Assembly: GCF_947507565.1 (NCBI RefSeq)
Contig: NC_089179.1
Location: 1,364,681-1,428,680 of the forward strand
Length of the DNA: 64,000 nt
Direction: 5' to 3'
DNA from: Oscarella lobularis
Taxonomy: Eukaryota; Porifera; Homoscleromorpha; Homosclerophorida; Oscarellidae
The first letter of the stretch is position 1. Every line of letters starts with the position of its first letter. The notes under the pieces are model-generated. The model ran no database searches and had not been told where the DNA came from. It saw nothing but the letters and a program-made list of their open reading frames with translations. The position numbers and the translations under genes were made by a program. Positions 46,403 to 57,393 of this stretch are shown piece after piece.

Positions 46403-46921
46403 ATGGCCAGCGAAGCGAAAGGAGGTCGTTCAGCTTTGATACAGCATCTAGACGACATGAAAATCACCTACGAAATAGTAGAACATCCACCAGTGTTCAC
46501 CGTAGAAGAAATGATGCCTCATTTGCGTCACCTAGAGGGTTCTCACAGCAAGAACCTCTTCCTAAAAGACAAAAAGAAAAAAGGCCTCTGGCTTGTCACT
46601 ACGCTCGCCGAGAGGCAAATAAATTTGACAGAACTCGGCAAGAAGATCGGTGCCCCGGGAGGACTGCGTTTTGCTGATGAATCGATTATGATTGATGTAT
46701 TGAATGTCGCCCAGGGATGCTGCACTCCTTTGGCTCTGTTCAATGATACCGAGAAGAAGGTGACGTTTGTGCTGGACGAGGGTTTTGTTCGTGAGAAGCA
46801 CGGTCGCGTCTTTTTTCATCCCATGGTGAACGATGCTACAATGGGACTCGCTTCGAGCGACTTTGTTCGCTTTGTAGAATCGACTGGCCATAGTCCTGTT
46901 ATTGTGAATCTAGACGAGTAG
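46403..46921 (+). CDS. PRORSD1: Prolyl-tRNA deacylase-like editing protein (YbaK/ProX)
   Basis: A single-exon gene of 172 residues, the usual size for free-standing ProXp/PrdX proteins. It starts MASEAKGGRSALIQHLDDMK. Motifs are YEIVEHPPVFTVEEMMPHL, SHSKNLFLKDKKKKGLWLV with the substrate-pocket Lys, TTLAERQINLTELGKKIGAP, GGLRFADESIM, GCCTPLALFND, VTFVLDEGF, RVFFHPMVNDATMGLASSDF and a C-terminal VIVNLDE. The stop is at 46919-46921. These proteins hydrolyse mischarged aminoacyl-tRNAs (Ala-tRNAPro type), acting in trans in the cytosol. Being intronless makes it stand out from the intron-dense neighbours. Confidence 0.93.
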   Translation: MASEAKGGRSALIQHLDDMKITYEIVEHPPVFTVEEMMPHLRHLEGSHSKNLFLKDKKKKGLWLVTTLAERQINLTELGKKIGAPGGLRFADESIMIDVLNVAQGCCTPLALFNDTEKKVTFVLDEGFVREKHGRVFFHPMVNDATMGLASSDFVRFVESTGHSPVIVNLDE

Positions 46922-47060
46922 AGAGTGTGCTTGTTTCTCTTCGAGTTTTTTTGTCCTAGAGAGCGGATGTCAACTGTTAATTATCGATTATTAGTCACGT
47001 GCTTTTGCAAAGGGCGTTCCTCCTCGGAAAACACGCTGTGCAGCGAGGGCGACTTGGTAC

Positions 47061-50000
47061 ATGGCTGCTACAGGTAGATAGAACCAAACGTTCGATGTGT
47101 GTGCACGTCTTCGTAAACGCCGCTGGAGTCGAGGGCCTCCATCGGGGATCCCTCGGCATACGCGCTTTCTCGCGCATGCGATCCGCGCGGCTTCTCACCA
47201 CAGCGACCCGTTTCCCTAGACGACGAGGCGACGAAACTCCAAAATCATCTCAAGCTGCTCCTGCAGCAATACAACAAACTCCAGGAAAAGTACAACGAGC
47301 TCGAACGAAACTACTCAACGCTCGCCGCCAACGCGGGACAGCTGTCGCCGGACCACTTCGTCGTTCGGCTCCTGCGCACAGTCGAGGAGCTATTCGATAG
47401 ACGACTATACAGGTATGTGTATCCCTGGATGTTTATTACACGCGTAGATTCTATAGTCGTTTCTCTAGTGATCTCAAAATTAATTTTGACGAGCGTTCGT
47501 TGCACGGGCATCGCTTTGTCTTGGCTGCGAGAAGCGATCATTGGACCGAGGGCAGTCTGAAGGACATTGACGAACTCGATTTGCCTAGTGAGTGAGACTG
47601 TATAGTCTAGTAGAAACATTCTATCACTACTATTATTGACATTGAATAGATGTGAGCTATGAGGTCGGCTATGCTCTCATGCGTTGGGTGTACACGGACA
47701 AAATAGAAATCAAGTCGGACACCGATTTCACGTTGGATCTCTTGAAGGAGGCCGAGAAGTATCAGCTGATGGGTTTGAAGGCCAAGTGAGAAAAAAATTG
47801 GAAGTGGGTTGGGGGAGGAGTTTATAACTTTATTGATTTCTTGTAGGTGCGAAAAAAGTTTGACGTCGGCTGTGAACGTGAGAAATTGCGTCAAATTTTT
47901 TCAAACGGCCACCGACGTGAAAGCGGCGGAATTGAGAAAGTATTGTCTCGAAATGATAAGAACAAATTGGGTAAGCAATTAGCTTCAAGAACCTCTTTAA
48001 TAGTTTATCATATCACGAGCGATTTAGGATCAATTGGATTCCGCCGCATTCGCCGACATGAAAGCGGAATTGCTTTTTGAAATGTTCAAAGAGAAGAGCC
48101 GTTATCCGCTCAATTTGGCTATCAGATACGAACGCGAAGACATAGTCTTCCTCTTCCTCGTGGAGAACACCTCACAGGTAAATAAAATAAAAAGTCATAT
48201 ATGAATCCATACAATATTTCCTACAGTTGCCAGCCAAACTGAACGAAGTGGACGAGCACGGCAACCTTCCTATTGAACTAGCCCTTCTCAAGTGCAGCGA
48301 GAGCATTGCTATGAAACTCGTCGAAAGCGGATGCAGTCTCGATATGCCGGACGGCGACGGGCGCTGTCTCCTTCACAAGGCCGTCTCGCGCGGCGACGAA
48401 TTCGCCGCCTGTTTTCTCATCGAGCACGGCGCCGACGTTTACAAGACGATTGCGTCAACGAAAGAGACGGCGCTTCATCTCGCCGCCGCGTCGCACGTCG
48501 GCATGAGTCGCGTCGTGACGATGCTTCTGGCTAAGGGAGCCAATCCAAACATGCAGGATGTGAATGGACGGTAAAAAGAAAAAATGATCATTATTATTGT
48601 TGTTATTATTATTATTATTATCATTAGCACGGCATTGCATCGAGCCGTGACATGTCGCAATAACGTCGCTTTTGATCTCCTTCTCGGATGTACCAGGTAT
48701 GAGACATTATTTATTTATTTATTCTAGTGGTGACTATGTCTCTAGTTTGGAACTGGAATTGCGCGATCACTCCAATAGCACCGTCTTGTGGCTCGCTCTC
48801 CAATCGGACATGCAGTCTCACTCGTCCCTCGACGACCGAACGAGCTTCGCCGTGCGTCTCGTGACGAGAGGCAGCAGTCCGGACGCCGTCGATCCGACGA
48901 CGGGCAACTCCCTACTCCACTTGGCCGCCGAAGAGAATCTCGAAATCGCCTGCCTCTTTCTCGTCACGCATCGCGCCCAGCCGAACCCCGTCAATCAGCG
49001 CGGCCAGTCGCCGCTTCACATCGCCGCGACGAAAGGACTCGCAAAGCTATCCGCTCTCCTTCTCTCGCGCGGCGCCGATCCCAATTTGCAAACGCGTCGC
49101 GACGGCTCCATATCTCTCGACGTCGTCGACTTGCATTCGGAGCTAGAAAGTCTCACCAACTTGCAGCAGTCGATGTCGCCGCTCGTCGACGAAAAGTCGG
49201 AGAACAAATCCGGCGGCGGCGTAAGCGCTACGGACGGTCCTCTCATTTCGTTTGATAGTCCAATGCCTTCTGAACCGGAACCGAAGCCTGAGTCAGCGAC
49301 GCCGGAAACTTTTACTGCGATGAATCCCTTCGATGCCGTTCTCGCCGTGTCGAATATAAATCCTTTCGATAGTCCCGCGGGAAGTCCCGCGACGCCGCAG
49401 CGAAAAGAACTGGCTAATCCTTTTGATTCCCCGCCGCCATCGCCAGCAGTTAAACCCAGCCAGGCGGCGGCGGCGGCGGCGGCGGTTTCCGCCGAGAAGA
49501 AGTCCGAAGAGACGACGATGATCGAAGAGAAGAGGGAGACGACTTCGGATGCGAATGGAATTAATCAGAAATTGGCTCTCATCGAGAATTTGGCCGCTCT
49601 GTTGCGCGAAGTGCCTCGACAGCACTCGTCGAATAAGACGCCGCTTCATTTGGCCGTTCAGAATCGACACAAAGAAGTCGTTCAAGTATTTCTGAATCAT
49701 AAGAGTAAGGCTCCCTCTAGAAAAATATGGGGCTCCCTCGGAATATTTAATTTCTTAGCCAATTCGACTCATCCGGCTTACATTCGATTGAATTACGACG
49801 TGATGGACGGCGAAGAGCAGACGGCACTCGGTCTCGCCTTGTGGACGGGCCAGCTGGACGTGGCGGAGCAACTCGTCGCCGCCGGAGCCGACGTGGAGTC
49901 GAAAACTCGCCAGGGACTCACTCTTCTCATGCAAGCGTTGTTGCGAGGCGACGGTGCGAGCGTAACGTTCCTACTCGACAAAAGAGCTGACGTGGGATCG

Positions 50001-52098
50001 ACGTAAGGAAGATCGGTACTAATAGTTCAATTAATTAATTAAAAATCTGACGTTTAGTGCTTTTGATTTGTCCGCACTTCAATTGGCCATTCACCTTCGT
50101 TTGCCGGACGTCGTCGACGCTCTGTGCAAACACGGTGCGAATTTGAATCAGGTCGATCAGAAAGGCGATCCTCCGCTCTGGGTTGCACTGCACACGAAGC
50201 AGGATGAAATCGCCGCCGCTCTCGTACGAAAAATATCGCTCTTGACGTCGCGTCGTTTCTATGTCGGATTTTAGGTTGTGCATCGATGCGACGTGAATAT
50301 GTGGCACGTCGCGCCGGGCGGCTATCTCCGCACGCTCGTTCATCGTGCCATCGAAGATCGGAATTCGGACGCCGCCTGTTTTCTCATACGATGCAACGGC
50401 TCCGACTTTAGTCGTCCGCGTCAAATTAACCCGTCGCAGAGGACGGCGTTGCCGCCACCGGAGGCGACCGACGGCAGCACGCCCATTCACATGGCATCGG
50501 CTCTCGGTTTGGATATGGTTGTCCAATGTTTGATGGAGCATCAGGCGAATGTCAACGCACGGGTACGGAAAAAACGCTGGTTCGTATCTTGACTATAAGA
50601 ATTTCCTTATGCTTTTGTTTAGGATGCTGAGGGAAGAGGGCCTTTTCACGTTGCCATATTGAACAAGCAGAAGATGTGCTCACAGCTTCTCATGAGTCAT
50701 CCCAGCATTGATACGAGGTTGCAGGACAAACACGGGCGCACTCCGTTTTCCGCTGCCATGACCGTGAAGGACAACGACGCCGCCAACATGATTCTGAGCC
50801 GAGATCCCAATGCCGCGCATCAGGCGAGAACGAATACATTGTAGAAAGATTTTTTTAATACTGTCTGATTCAGATCGATAACAAAGGGTTCGGTTTTATG
50901 CACATTGCCGTGCAGAAAGGCGACGTCGAAAGCGTGCTCTTTCTCATGAGCGTCGGCGCTTCGGTGAACGAACGAATACAGAATGCAACTCAGCTGGCTC
51001 CTCTTCATCTGGCCGTCGAACGAGGCCTGGAGATCATTTGTCGTCACTTGGTAAAACTTTTATTACCTGATATATCATAGGCAGCATTCTCGTCTCTATC
51101 AGTTGTTGGCTGGAGCTGACGTTACGGCAGTAAATCATCACAAGCAGACTCCTCTTCATGTGGCCGCTGTCAGCGGTCACGCTGGCATTGTTGGTATTCT
51201 TCTCGACAACGGAGCTGATCCCAACGCTCTTGATGACTCGTATAACAACGGTAAGGAATACCAATTTTTTTCTGGGCGATAAACAAGGAATAATCCTTTC
51301 AGTTTTTCACGTTGCTCTCTACTTTGGCCACCTGAACGTTGTTAGGAGACTTTTGGACTCCAACGTGACGGTGGATGCAGTCAATATGAGGTTTATTGTC
51401 AATAATTGGGTATCGTATTTTCGACGGTACGCGTTTTCAGGGGCCAGACTCCTCTGCACATACTCAGCGAACAAGCCAAGGACAATGCCCACGTCATATT
51501 TGAAACGATCATGGAATGCATACCCCATCTGAATGTCAACGTTAAAGACGCAGAGGGAAATACGCGTAAGTTAGAGAAAGAGACAAAACTAAAAATGATT
51601 TAGGGTTGAGTTGTGATTAGCTCTATTGATGGCCTACTTGAGTGGGGCTGCTACTCTTTGCCGCTCTCTGATCAAATGTGGAGCTCACCCAGGCATTCCA
51701 AACAGGCACTCGGTCACCCTTTTCAATGCACCCGTTGCTACAAAGATGCTTCTTTGGAAATTGCTAGGCACGCGCGTCTCGCGGAGAAAGAAGTCACACT
51801 TTCAATTTCTCCTTTCTTTAGATATGCTTCCACGAGAGCCGGAATGGATGGACGGGTCTGTTTGTCAGAATTGCGGTACGAATTTTAAACTCACGACAAG
51901 AAAGCATCACTGGTAATGCGAAAAAGTGACGTCGGTGCTCTTTGTTTGGAAGCATTTTTGTGTAGCCGTCACTGTGGCAGGCTATTGGATGCCAAGTGTT
52001 CGCACAGGCAAATTCCTCTTATCAAGTTCGGTCTCATGAAGCCGGTACGAGTGTGCGAAGTGTGTTTTGAAGTCCTGACATCTGGAGCATCGCGATAA
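47061..52098 (+). CDS. ANKFY1: ANKFY1/Rabankyrin-5: BTB, ankyrin repeats, FYVE
   Basis: Exon 1 is just MAAT, split by an intron, joined to [24 protein letters not shown] domain follows ([60 protein letters not shown]). Then about 15-20 ankyrin repeats run from 48240 to 51560, including [57 protein letters not shown]-type units and [18 protein letters not shown]. The C-terminal FYVE finger is [29 protein letters not shown] and [11 protein letters not shown]; the HHC-R motif is completed by splicing at about 51914/51965. The stop is at 52096-52098. Rabankyrin-5 is a Rab5 effector on PI3P endosomes driving macropinocytosis. A linker between repeats (49320-49430) has three NPFD sites, likely EHD/EH-domain ligands. 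One repeat array intron holds a short ATT microsatellite (48590-48625). Confidence 0.94.
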
Positions 52099-52139
52099 CA
52101 TCAGATAGCGTTATTATGCTAATATTACGTGTGCTGTGA

Positions 52140-52147
52140 AGAGGCCC
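52140..52147 (+). repeat. Putative left target-site duplication, AGAGGCCC
   Basis: The eight bases agaggccc flank the foldback element on the left, and the same eight occur at 52904-52911 on the right. Eight-base duplications are typical of hAT-type insertions. Confidence 0.7.
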
Positions 52148-52903
52148 TGTGAGGCATGCATTTTAGATCACGAACAAATTAGACCAGTGACGTCATAGTG
52201 ACTTCACGTACAGTAACACCGTACAGATCGAGAACATTTTAGATCACTACTTTTTCACACCATTAGGAGAACTATGACCGTGTCGCGTCTAGTTACCCGT
52301 TCTGACGTCGCCAGCGTCTCCATTGTGCGCTAAATCTTTTGATCTAAAATGTTCATGATCTAAAATGGAAGCTGTGTAAGCAGCTTCCATTTTAGATCAA
52401 GGAACATTTTATAACAGCGCCACTCTTATTTTCTTATATGCCCGTTGACGTTTGGACAGTGCCTAAAGAAAGTAATTCACCTGCAATCAGTGACAGAAAT
52501 TTCTGGGTGATGCAAAATGTTCGTGATGTAAAATAGAAGCAGTGTAAGCTGCTTAGCAGCTTCCATTTTACATCAAAGAACTTTTAGAGCAGCACGAAAT
52601 GCAGTTGAAAGAACGAGCTTAGTTCCCTACACTCGGATTGTATTTTGTACAAGCTGCTCTAAAATGTTCCTTGATCTAAAATGGAAGCTGCTTACACTGC
52701 TTCCATTTTAGATCACAAACATTTTAGATCAAGAGATTTAGCGCACAATGGGGACGCTAATGACGTCTGAACGGGCAACTAGACGCGACACGGTCCTAAT
52801 GGTGTGAAAAAGTAGTGATCTAAAATGTTCTCGATCTGTAGGATACGTGATGTCACTATGACGTCACTGGTCTAATTTGTTCGTGATCTAAAATGCATGC
52901 CTC
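52148..52903. mobile_element. Foldback (hAT-like MITE) element with long terminal inverted repeats
   Basis: The ends are inverted copies of each other for roughly 260-270 bp. Left, gaggcatgcattttagatca (52151) onward; right, reverse complement of the same from 52903 leftward. The arms share agaccagtgacgtcatagtg, agatcgagaacattttagat, cactactttttcacaccatt and cattgtgcgctaaatct, differing by substitutions and a few small indels (for example nine extra bases in the left arm). Three internal hairpins (52357-52398, 52525-52574, 52673-52714) each carry gatctaaaatggaagc-like arms around a short spacer. The short motif gatctaaaatg or its complement recurs many times. There is no ORF, so it is non-autonomous. 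It inserted about 40 bp after the ANKFY1 stop. Class is inferred from the 8-bp flanking duplication. Confidence 0.85.
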
Positions 52904-52911
52904 AGAGGCCC
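52904..52911 (+). repeat. Putative right target-site duplication, AGAGGCCC
   Basis: Same eight bases as at 52140-52147, directly outside the right arm of the foldback element. Confidence 0.7.
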
Positions 52912-53032
52912 GTATGTACGTTGCGCAATACCTAAGGCTCTTGCATCAGCCCTTGTGACCACTCCTTGAGTGAAAATTGAAAGGAGGAGATACGTGCTGT
53001 AACGATACTGAAAGGGAAGTCGAGGGAAATCG

Positions 53033-54405
53033 ATGTCAGAAACGACGAAGATGTGCTTTCTGAGTACGCTGCGCAGACACACGCACATTTTGGCTGAAAG
53101 TTTCAAGCTACGAGAAACGGTGGCAATTTTGCTCGAAAGGGGTGTTCTCTCGAGAGGAGAAGATTTCGACGTTATCATACCAGCACGTCCCACCGAACAA
53201 GTGTCTTCCTTGATGAAAGTGCTTGAGAAGAAGACCGAGTTCGAGCTACTAACGTTTGCTGAAGTGCTGCAGGAACGTCCGGAGACAAGAATGGTGGGAA
53301 AGACTATGCTTAGTAAGTTCGTCACAGTAGTGTTGGGTTTCCATTACAAGAATGTGTCTAGGAGAATGCGTTGATGAGAGCGCGCTCATGCGACAGAATA
53401 TACTTCTACGAGCAGAGCTGGATTTGTGGAATGCAAAACGACAGACGTTTGAGGTGATGTCTTTGTTTATCAGTAGTCTGTTTGTTAAGATTTTTGCTAC
53501 AGGTGAAAAGTGAACCTAGTTGGAGCAAGGTAGCATCTTTACAAGTGTTCACTGACTTGCAACACAAAATGGTTGCAAATGGCAGAATGGTGGTAATTTT
53601 TGACAAGGAAGCAAACGAAGAAGTGGAACGAGGCGATAGCTGGACTTTTATTGGAAGTGGTATTAGCAGTAGTCTTAGTGATGCACCTGCTGTCAGTGGT
53701 AATGATGCCACTCTTTTGCAAGCGGTGCCTACTAAGACAGCCTGCTTTGTACTGCTTCAAAATGAAACAAGAAAATCGTTTTCAATTAATGAGTATGATT
53801 TGGGCAACTGCAAGTGGATGAAAGAAATTGCAATTCCAGATGTTGATCAATATCAGTGGGTGTCAATTGCTGGAAGTGAGACGTTATTATATGTTCTGGG
53901 TGGAACAAAGTCTTTGTTCAATTGCAATGTGCACAAAATTAGCCTTTTGGCATACAACTTGGAAACAGAATACTGGCAAGACATCTGGAAAGGAACCCAT
54001 AATCACTGTAACTCCACTGTGCTTGTGATAAATGATGCTATTTACCTGGTTGGAGGTTTTTCAGAGCTTAATCCCTCTAATGCCATCAGTGCCCTTGACC
54101 TAACGACATTATCTTGGAGAAGTCTTCCGTCAAGCAAAGCTCATGCTGCCACATCACAAGCTTTTTGCAATGGGTTACTTCTGACTGGAGGATATGAGAA
54201 TCTCATTGACAGCCAGGTTAGTAGCTGTGTGGAATACCTTGATTTGAGAAGCTTTGGCTGGGCAAAAATGCCTTCAATGTCGCAAAAACGTGCCGGTCAC
54301 GGACTTTGTGTAGTGCAAAATGACCATTTTGTTGTTGCTGGTGGTCAATGTGACTCAGGATCATTTCTCAACTCCGTTGAGACTCTTGAAGTTTACAATA
54401 TTTGA
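53033..54405 (+). CDS. CARD/death-fold plus Kelch-propeller protein, copy 1
   Basis: Start MSETTKMCFLSTLRRHTHIL (53033). The first exon forms a helical domain: LRRHTHILAESFKLRETVAI, LLERGVLSRGEDFDVI, ARPTEQVSSLMKVLEKK and FELLTFAEVLQERP. This spacing of an LxxRGVLs turn, a PTxQ element and a final FxxFxEvLqE helix is CARD-like. A short second exon (from about 53371) reads ECVDESALMRQNILLRAELD, a likely linker helix. The large third exon (from 53503) is a beta-propeller with Kelch-type GG blades: LLYVLGGTKSLFN, AIYLVGGFSELNP, GLLLTGGYENLID and HFVVAGGQCDSGS, with VETLEVYNI at the end. The stop is at 54403-54405. The gene is visibly richer in A+T than its neighbours. I know of no standard animal family with this exact order, so it may be lineage-specific. 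CARD assignment is by pattern; a different death-fold subtype is possible. Confidence 0.6.
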
Positions 54406-54473
54406 GAAATAATCATTTGGATAGTGCATTGTTTTTGTTGAGAAATAATCATTTGGATAGTGCATTGTTTTTG
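54402..54473 (+). repeat. 36-bp tandem duplication spanning the stop of Kelch copy 1
   Basis: Two head-to-tail copies of a 36-bp unit starting ttgagaaataatcatttgga are present, beginning at 54402 and 54438. The first copy contains the TGA stop of the upstream gene. The copies appear identical, so the duplication is recent. Confidence 0.85.
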
Positions 54474-54582
54474 ATACGAAATAAGTGACCTCAGCTAAAT
54501 TTTCTGCGTAGCCGGGTTTGCGACATCACGTGGGTCTTCATTACGCATTAGGTGTACGTCACGGTCACGCCAGCCAACGTGA

Positions 54583-56066
54583 ATGGCACAGCGCTGGTCG
54601 TCGTCGTCGTCGCCGGGGTCGCTGTCGTCGCGGCGCTCTCCCGAGCCATTGTTAACGGCACGACGATTGCTACAGCCTTCCTACTCTTCCCTCAAAGAGG
54701 CGCTGTCCCTCTGCGTCGTCCCCGTGGCGGAAAAGATGTACGAATGGAAAATTATCGGTTGGCAGTGCCGCGATGACGTTGTAGCGGCTGCGGAAAAGAG
54801 GTACGAAGGAAGAGCTGCTGCGACTGTTCTACTTCGTGCTATCGAAATTCGTCCCCTTGCCGACGGGCAACGATTTCTTGAATACCTGGTCGAACATGCA
54901 GAAACGAAACATGCAGCACAACATGCATTGTCATTACACCTAGGTGAGAAAACAACAGCACAGTTCTCAACCGAACAAAGTACGGGATTTTTTTCATTTG
55001 CGTAGGCGTAAGATCACGACACGAGCTCGTGGAGCAAAACCGAGCACTTCGTGAAGAGTTTTTCAAAGGCAAAAGAGAAGAATTAGAAAAGGAGAGACAG
55101 ATGATGGCTCTGCGGCTAAATCGGGCGGTTGCTGCGGTAAGGAGACGTGTTTGACATTGCAATTCCGCATTTTGCTACTTTTAGGGTAACGTTTTCTGGA
55201 AGATGTTGCCCTTTATTGTGACGTCTAGTTGTTACTACGGAAGCACGGTGGAAATTGATGGTATAATCGTCGCTGCAAGCCCTGCAACAGGAAATATCTA
55301 CATGCTTGACATCACCCTCGGTTTCTCAAGAATACAGGAACGCTGCATTCCGCATGAAAGGTGCGAGCTATGCCTTATTGTCCGTTGCCACGAGAGGTGC
55401 TTCGGCCTGGTGAAGAACAGTGAGAGTGGCCTTACTGCTATTTATCACTTTGATCCTCTAAAATGCCAATGGACTCACGTCACCCAATTACCACAACACC
55501 ATCAGCTTCAAGCGGTATCAGTGACGTCGTGGACGACTGAAATTATCGTTTCCGGCGGCTTTTCTGTCTCTGAAGACGGCTGGACGCCCAGCACTCTAGT
55601 TGATAAATATAATATTATGACAGGTGAATGGAGCCGTCTGCCTAGCATGTCAGAAGGCAGGTGGGCATTCACGTCAGTGGTTGTCAAAAACCAGCTTATC
55701 ATTGGAGGAGGAATGACTTGTCGTCACCAGCGATCCAACACCATTGAAGCTCTTTCTCTTGACAACCCTGAGAAATGGAAGAGCTTGCCTTCTACTGCCT
55801 GCTATGGTTCTACGCTGGTGGCACTTTTTGACAACGTTTTAGCAACTGGCGGTTGGGCATCACCTGACGAGCGTTGTAATACCGTCCTCAATACAGTAGA
55901 AGCTTTAGATGAAAATTCTGCCAAGTGGTCTCCCATTTCTTCAATGGTACACAGCCGAGGCTCTCATGGTGCTTGTGCTACAAAGGACGGTAGTGTAGTG
56001 GTTGTAGGAGGCACTAACGATGAGAGCTTCCTTGGTTCTGTCGAGGCTCTTTGTGCGCTCAAGTGA
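54583..56066 (+). CDS. Death-fold plus Kelch-propeller protein, copy 2
   Basis: It starts MAQRWSSSSSPGSLSSRRS (54583), a Ser/Arg leader. The helical domain is YSSLKEALSLCVVPVAEKMY, WKIIGWQCRDDVVAAAEKRY, AATVLLRAIEIRPL and QRFLEYLVEHAETKHAAQHA, with a CARD-like layout as in copy 1 but divergent sequence. A charged linker helix follows (HELVEQNRALREEFFKGKRE, LEKERQMMALRLNRAVAA). One big exon (from about 55186) encodes the propeller: EIIVSGGFSVSED, NQLIIGGGMTCRH, NVLATGGWASPDE and GSVVVVGGTNDES, ending VEALCALK with the stop at 56064-56066. An AATAAA-containing region near 56240 could end the transcript. The same order (death-fold, helix, Kelch), exon layout and strand indicate tandem duplication with copy 1. 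Function unknown; a cytosolic sensor or adaptor is inferred only from the domains. Confidence 0.6.
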
Positions 56067-56338
56067 AGAATACTGTTAGTCGTCATCTGGCGTTGAGTTC
56101 GTCATTCAGCTTTGAGCTCTTGATTCTGAATTCAAGAGTTGGCCAAAAAAACTACACGGTTTTTAAGACTTCTTAGTTCTGAATGAGACCGTTTATTGCG
56201 TACGCGGTTTTGTTTCAGCGTTTATTCGAATTCACACCAGAAATAAATAGTTCAGTATCTCTTAATAGAATATAGATCCTCGAGATACATACCAGGATAG
56301 ATACGAAACAAAACTACTCAATATCTAATCTTATGCAT

Positions 56339-57348
56339 TCATTGTAAAGCATCGATTAGTTCTTGAAAACTCGTGACAAACCAAGGAGCCTCTTCCTTGA
56401 CCCGTTGCCGAATCCTATTGCCACCAAAACCAATGAACGTATCCTAAACAGAAACCATTAGAACACCCAAATGACACAGCAAAGAAACACTCACAGCTGG
56501 AGGATAGGCTTCCATATCAGTTGCTCCGTCGCCTATCATGACCAAACTTGAAAAAGAATTAGTGACCTGGTATACCGTTTATAAATTTTATAATTATTTA
56601 CTTTTTGTAGCCAAATTTCTGTTTTAGCGATTGGACCACGAATTTCTTTCCACCCGAGTCAGACGTAAGCCGGCTTTCGTCAAACCCACCAAAATCTCCT
56701 ACAAACAAAAAATTAATTAATTAATTAATTTGATATCATTGTCTGTTCACCATTGAAGAAGAATCTCAACCGATTCGCAAAAATATTCTCCTTGGGAATG
56801 TTAAGTCGCTTCGCCATAGGAGCAATCAAACTCTCGAAGCCTCCAGACACGAGATAGACGTCCACGCCCCTTTCACGCAACAAAGCAACTAATTCCCTAA
56901 AAAGGAAAAAATCTGTTTGAAAAAATCAAAGAAAAGGACTGCGTGGAAACTAACTCAATTCCAGGCGAAAGCCGAGGCGGATGCGTCGCAAGAAACTCCT
57001 CCAACTAAAACACAAAGCATCTGACCACGTGGGCACCTCGGGGCCGGAAGTGGGATACCTCGTCGCGCGTTAGATTGATTATTTTCAGTCTTTCCGTCAA
57101 AGCGACGCGAAAGGACATCGCGCCGCCCATCGCCTTCTTTGTCCTGCTCGATAGACGCGTTCGAGAAAAAATCTTTTGGGAAAAAGTCGCTGCCGAGCTC
57201 ACCATTCCTTGACCCGTTCGCCGACGCCGCGAAACGTCGCCAAATCGTCTATTCCTTCGTCTTGGCACACCGTGCTGTCGACGTCGAAGCAGACGGCGTC
57301 GGCCGAACGCCACACGTGAATCGCACCGCACTCCGTGCCGTTCATCAT
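56339..57348 (-). CDS. PSPH: Phosphoserine phosphatase
   Basis: It starts MMNGTECGAIHVWRSADAVC (57348; a second ATG follows directly). The HAD nucleophile motif is CFDVDSTVCQDEGIDDLA. Then AMGGAMSFRVALTERLKII, LEEFLATHPPRLSPGIE, LVALLRERGVDVYLVSGGFE with motif II Ser, NIFANRLRFFFNGDFGGFDE, GGKKFVVQSLKQKFG, the motif III/IV VMIGDGATDMEAYPPAD and FIGFGGNRIRQRVKEEAPWF. The stop is at 56341-56339. All catalytic residues (DxDST, GDGATD) are present, so the enzyme should make serine from phosphoserine, the last step of the phosphorylated pathway. Its start lies 45 bp from the divergent carbonic anhydrase start. Confidence 0.93.
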
Positions 57349-57393
57349 CGTGACTCGTTTGATCTGCGGGCTTTGGGAAAGTTTCGTCGCGTG
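57349..57393. promoter_or_regulatory. 45-bp head-to-head start region, PSPH / carbonic anhydrase
   Basis: Only 45 bp separate the minus ATG at 57348 and the plus ATG at 57394. No TATA box is seen. Confidence 0.45.

Noticed and set aside
52148-52903. Foldback element as a coding transposon
   Set aside because: No ORF of useful length is present on either strand, so it is non-autonomous.
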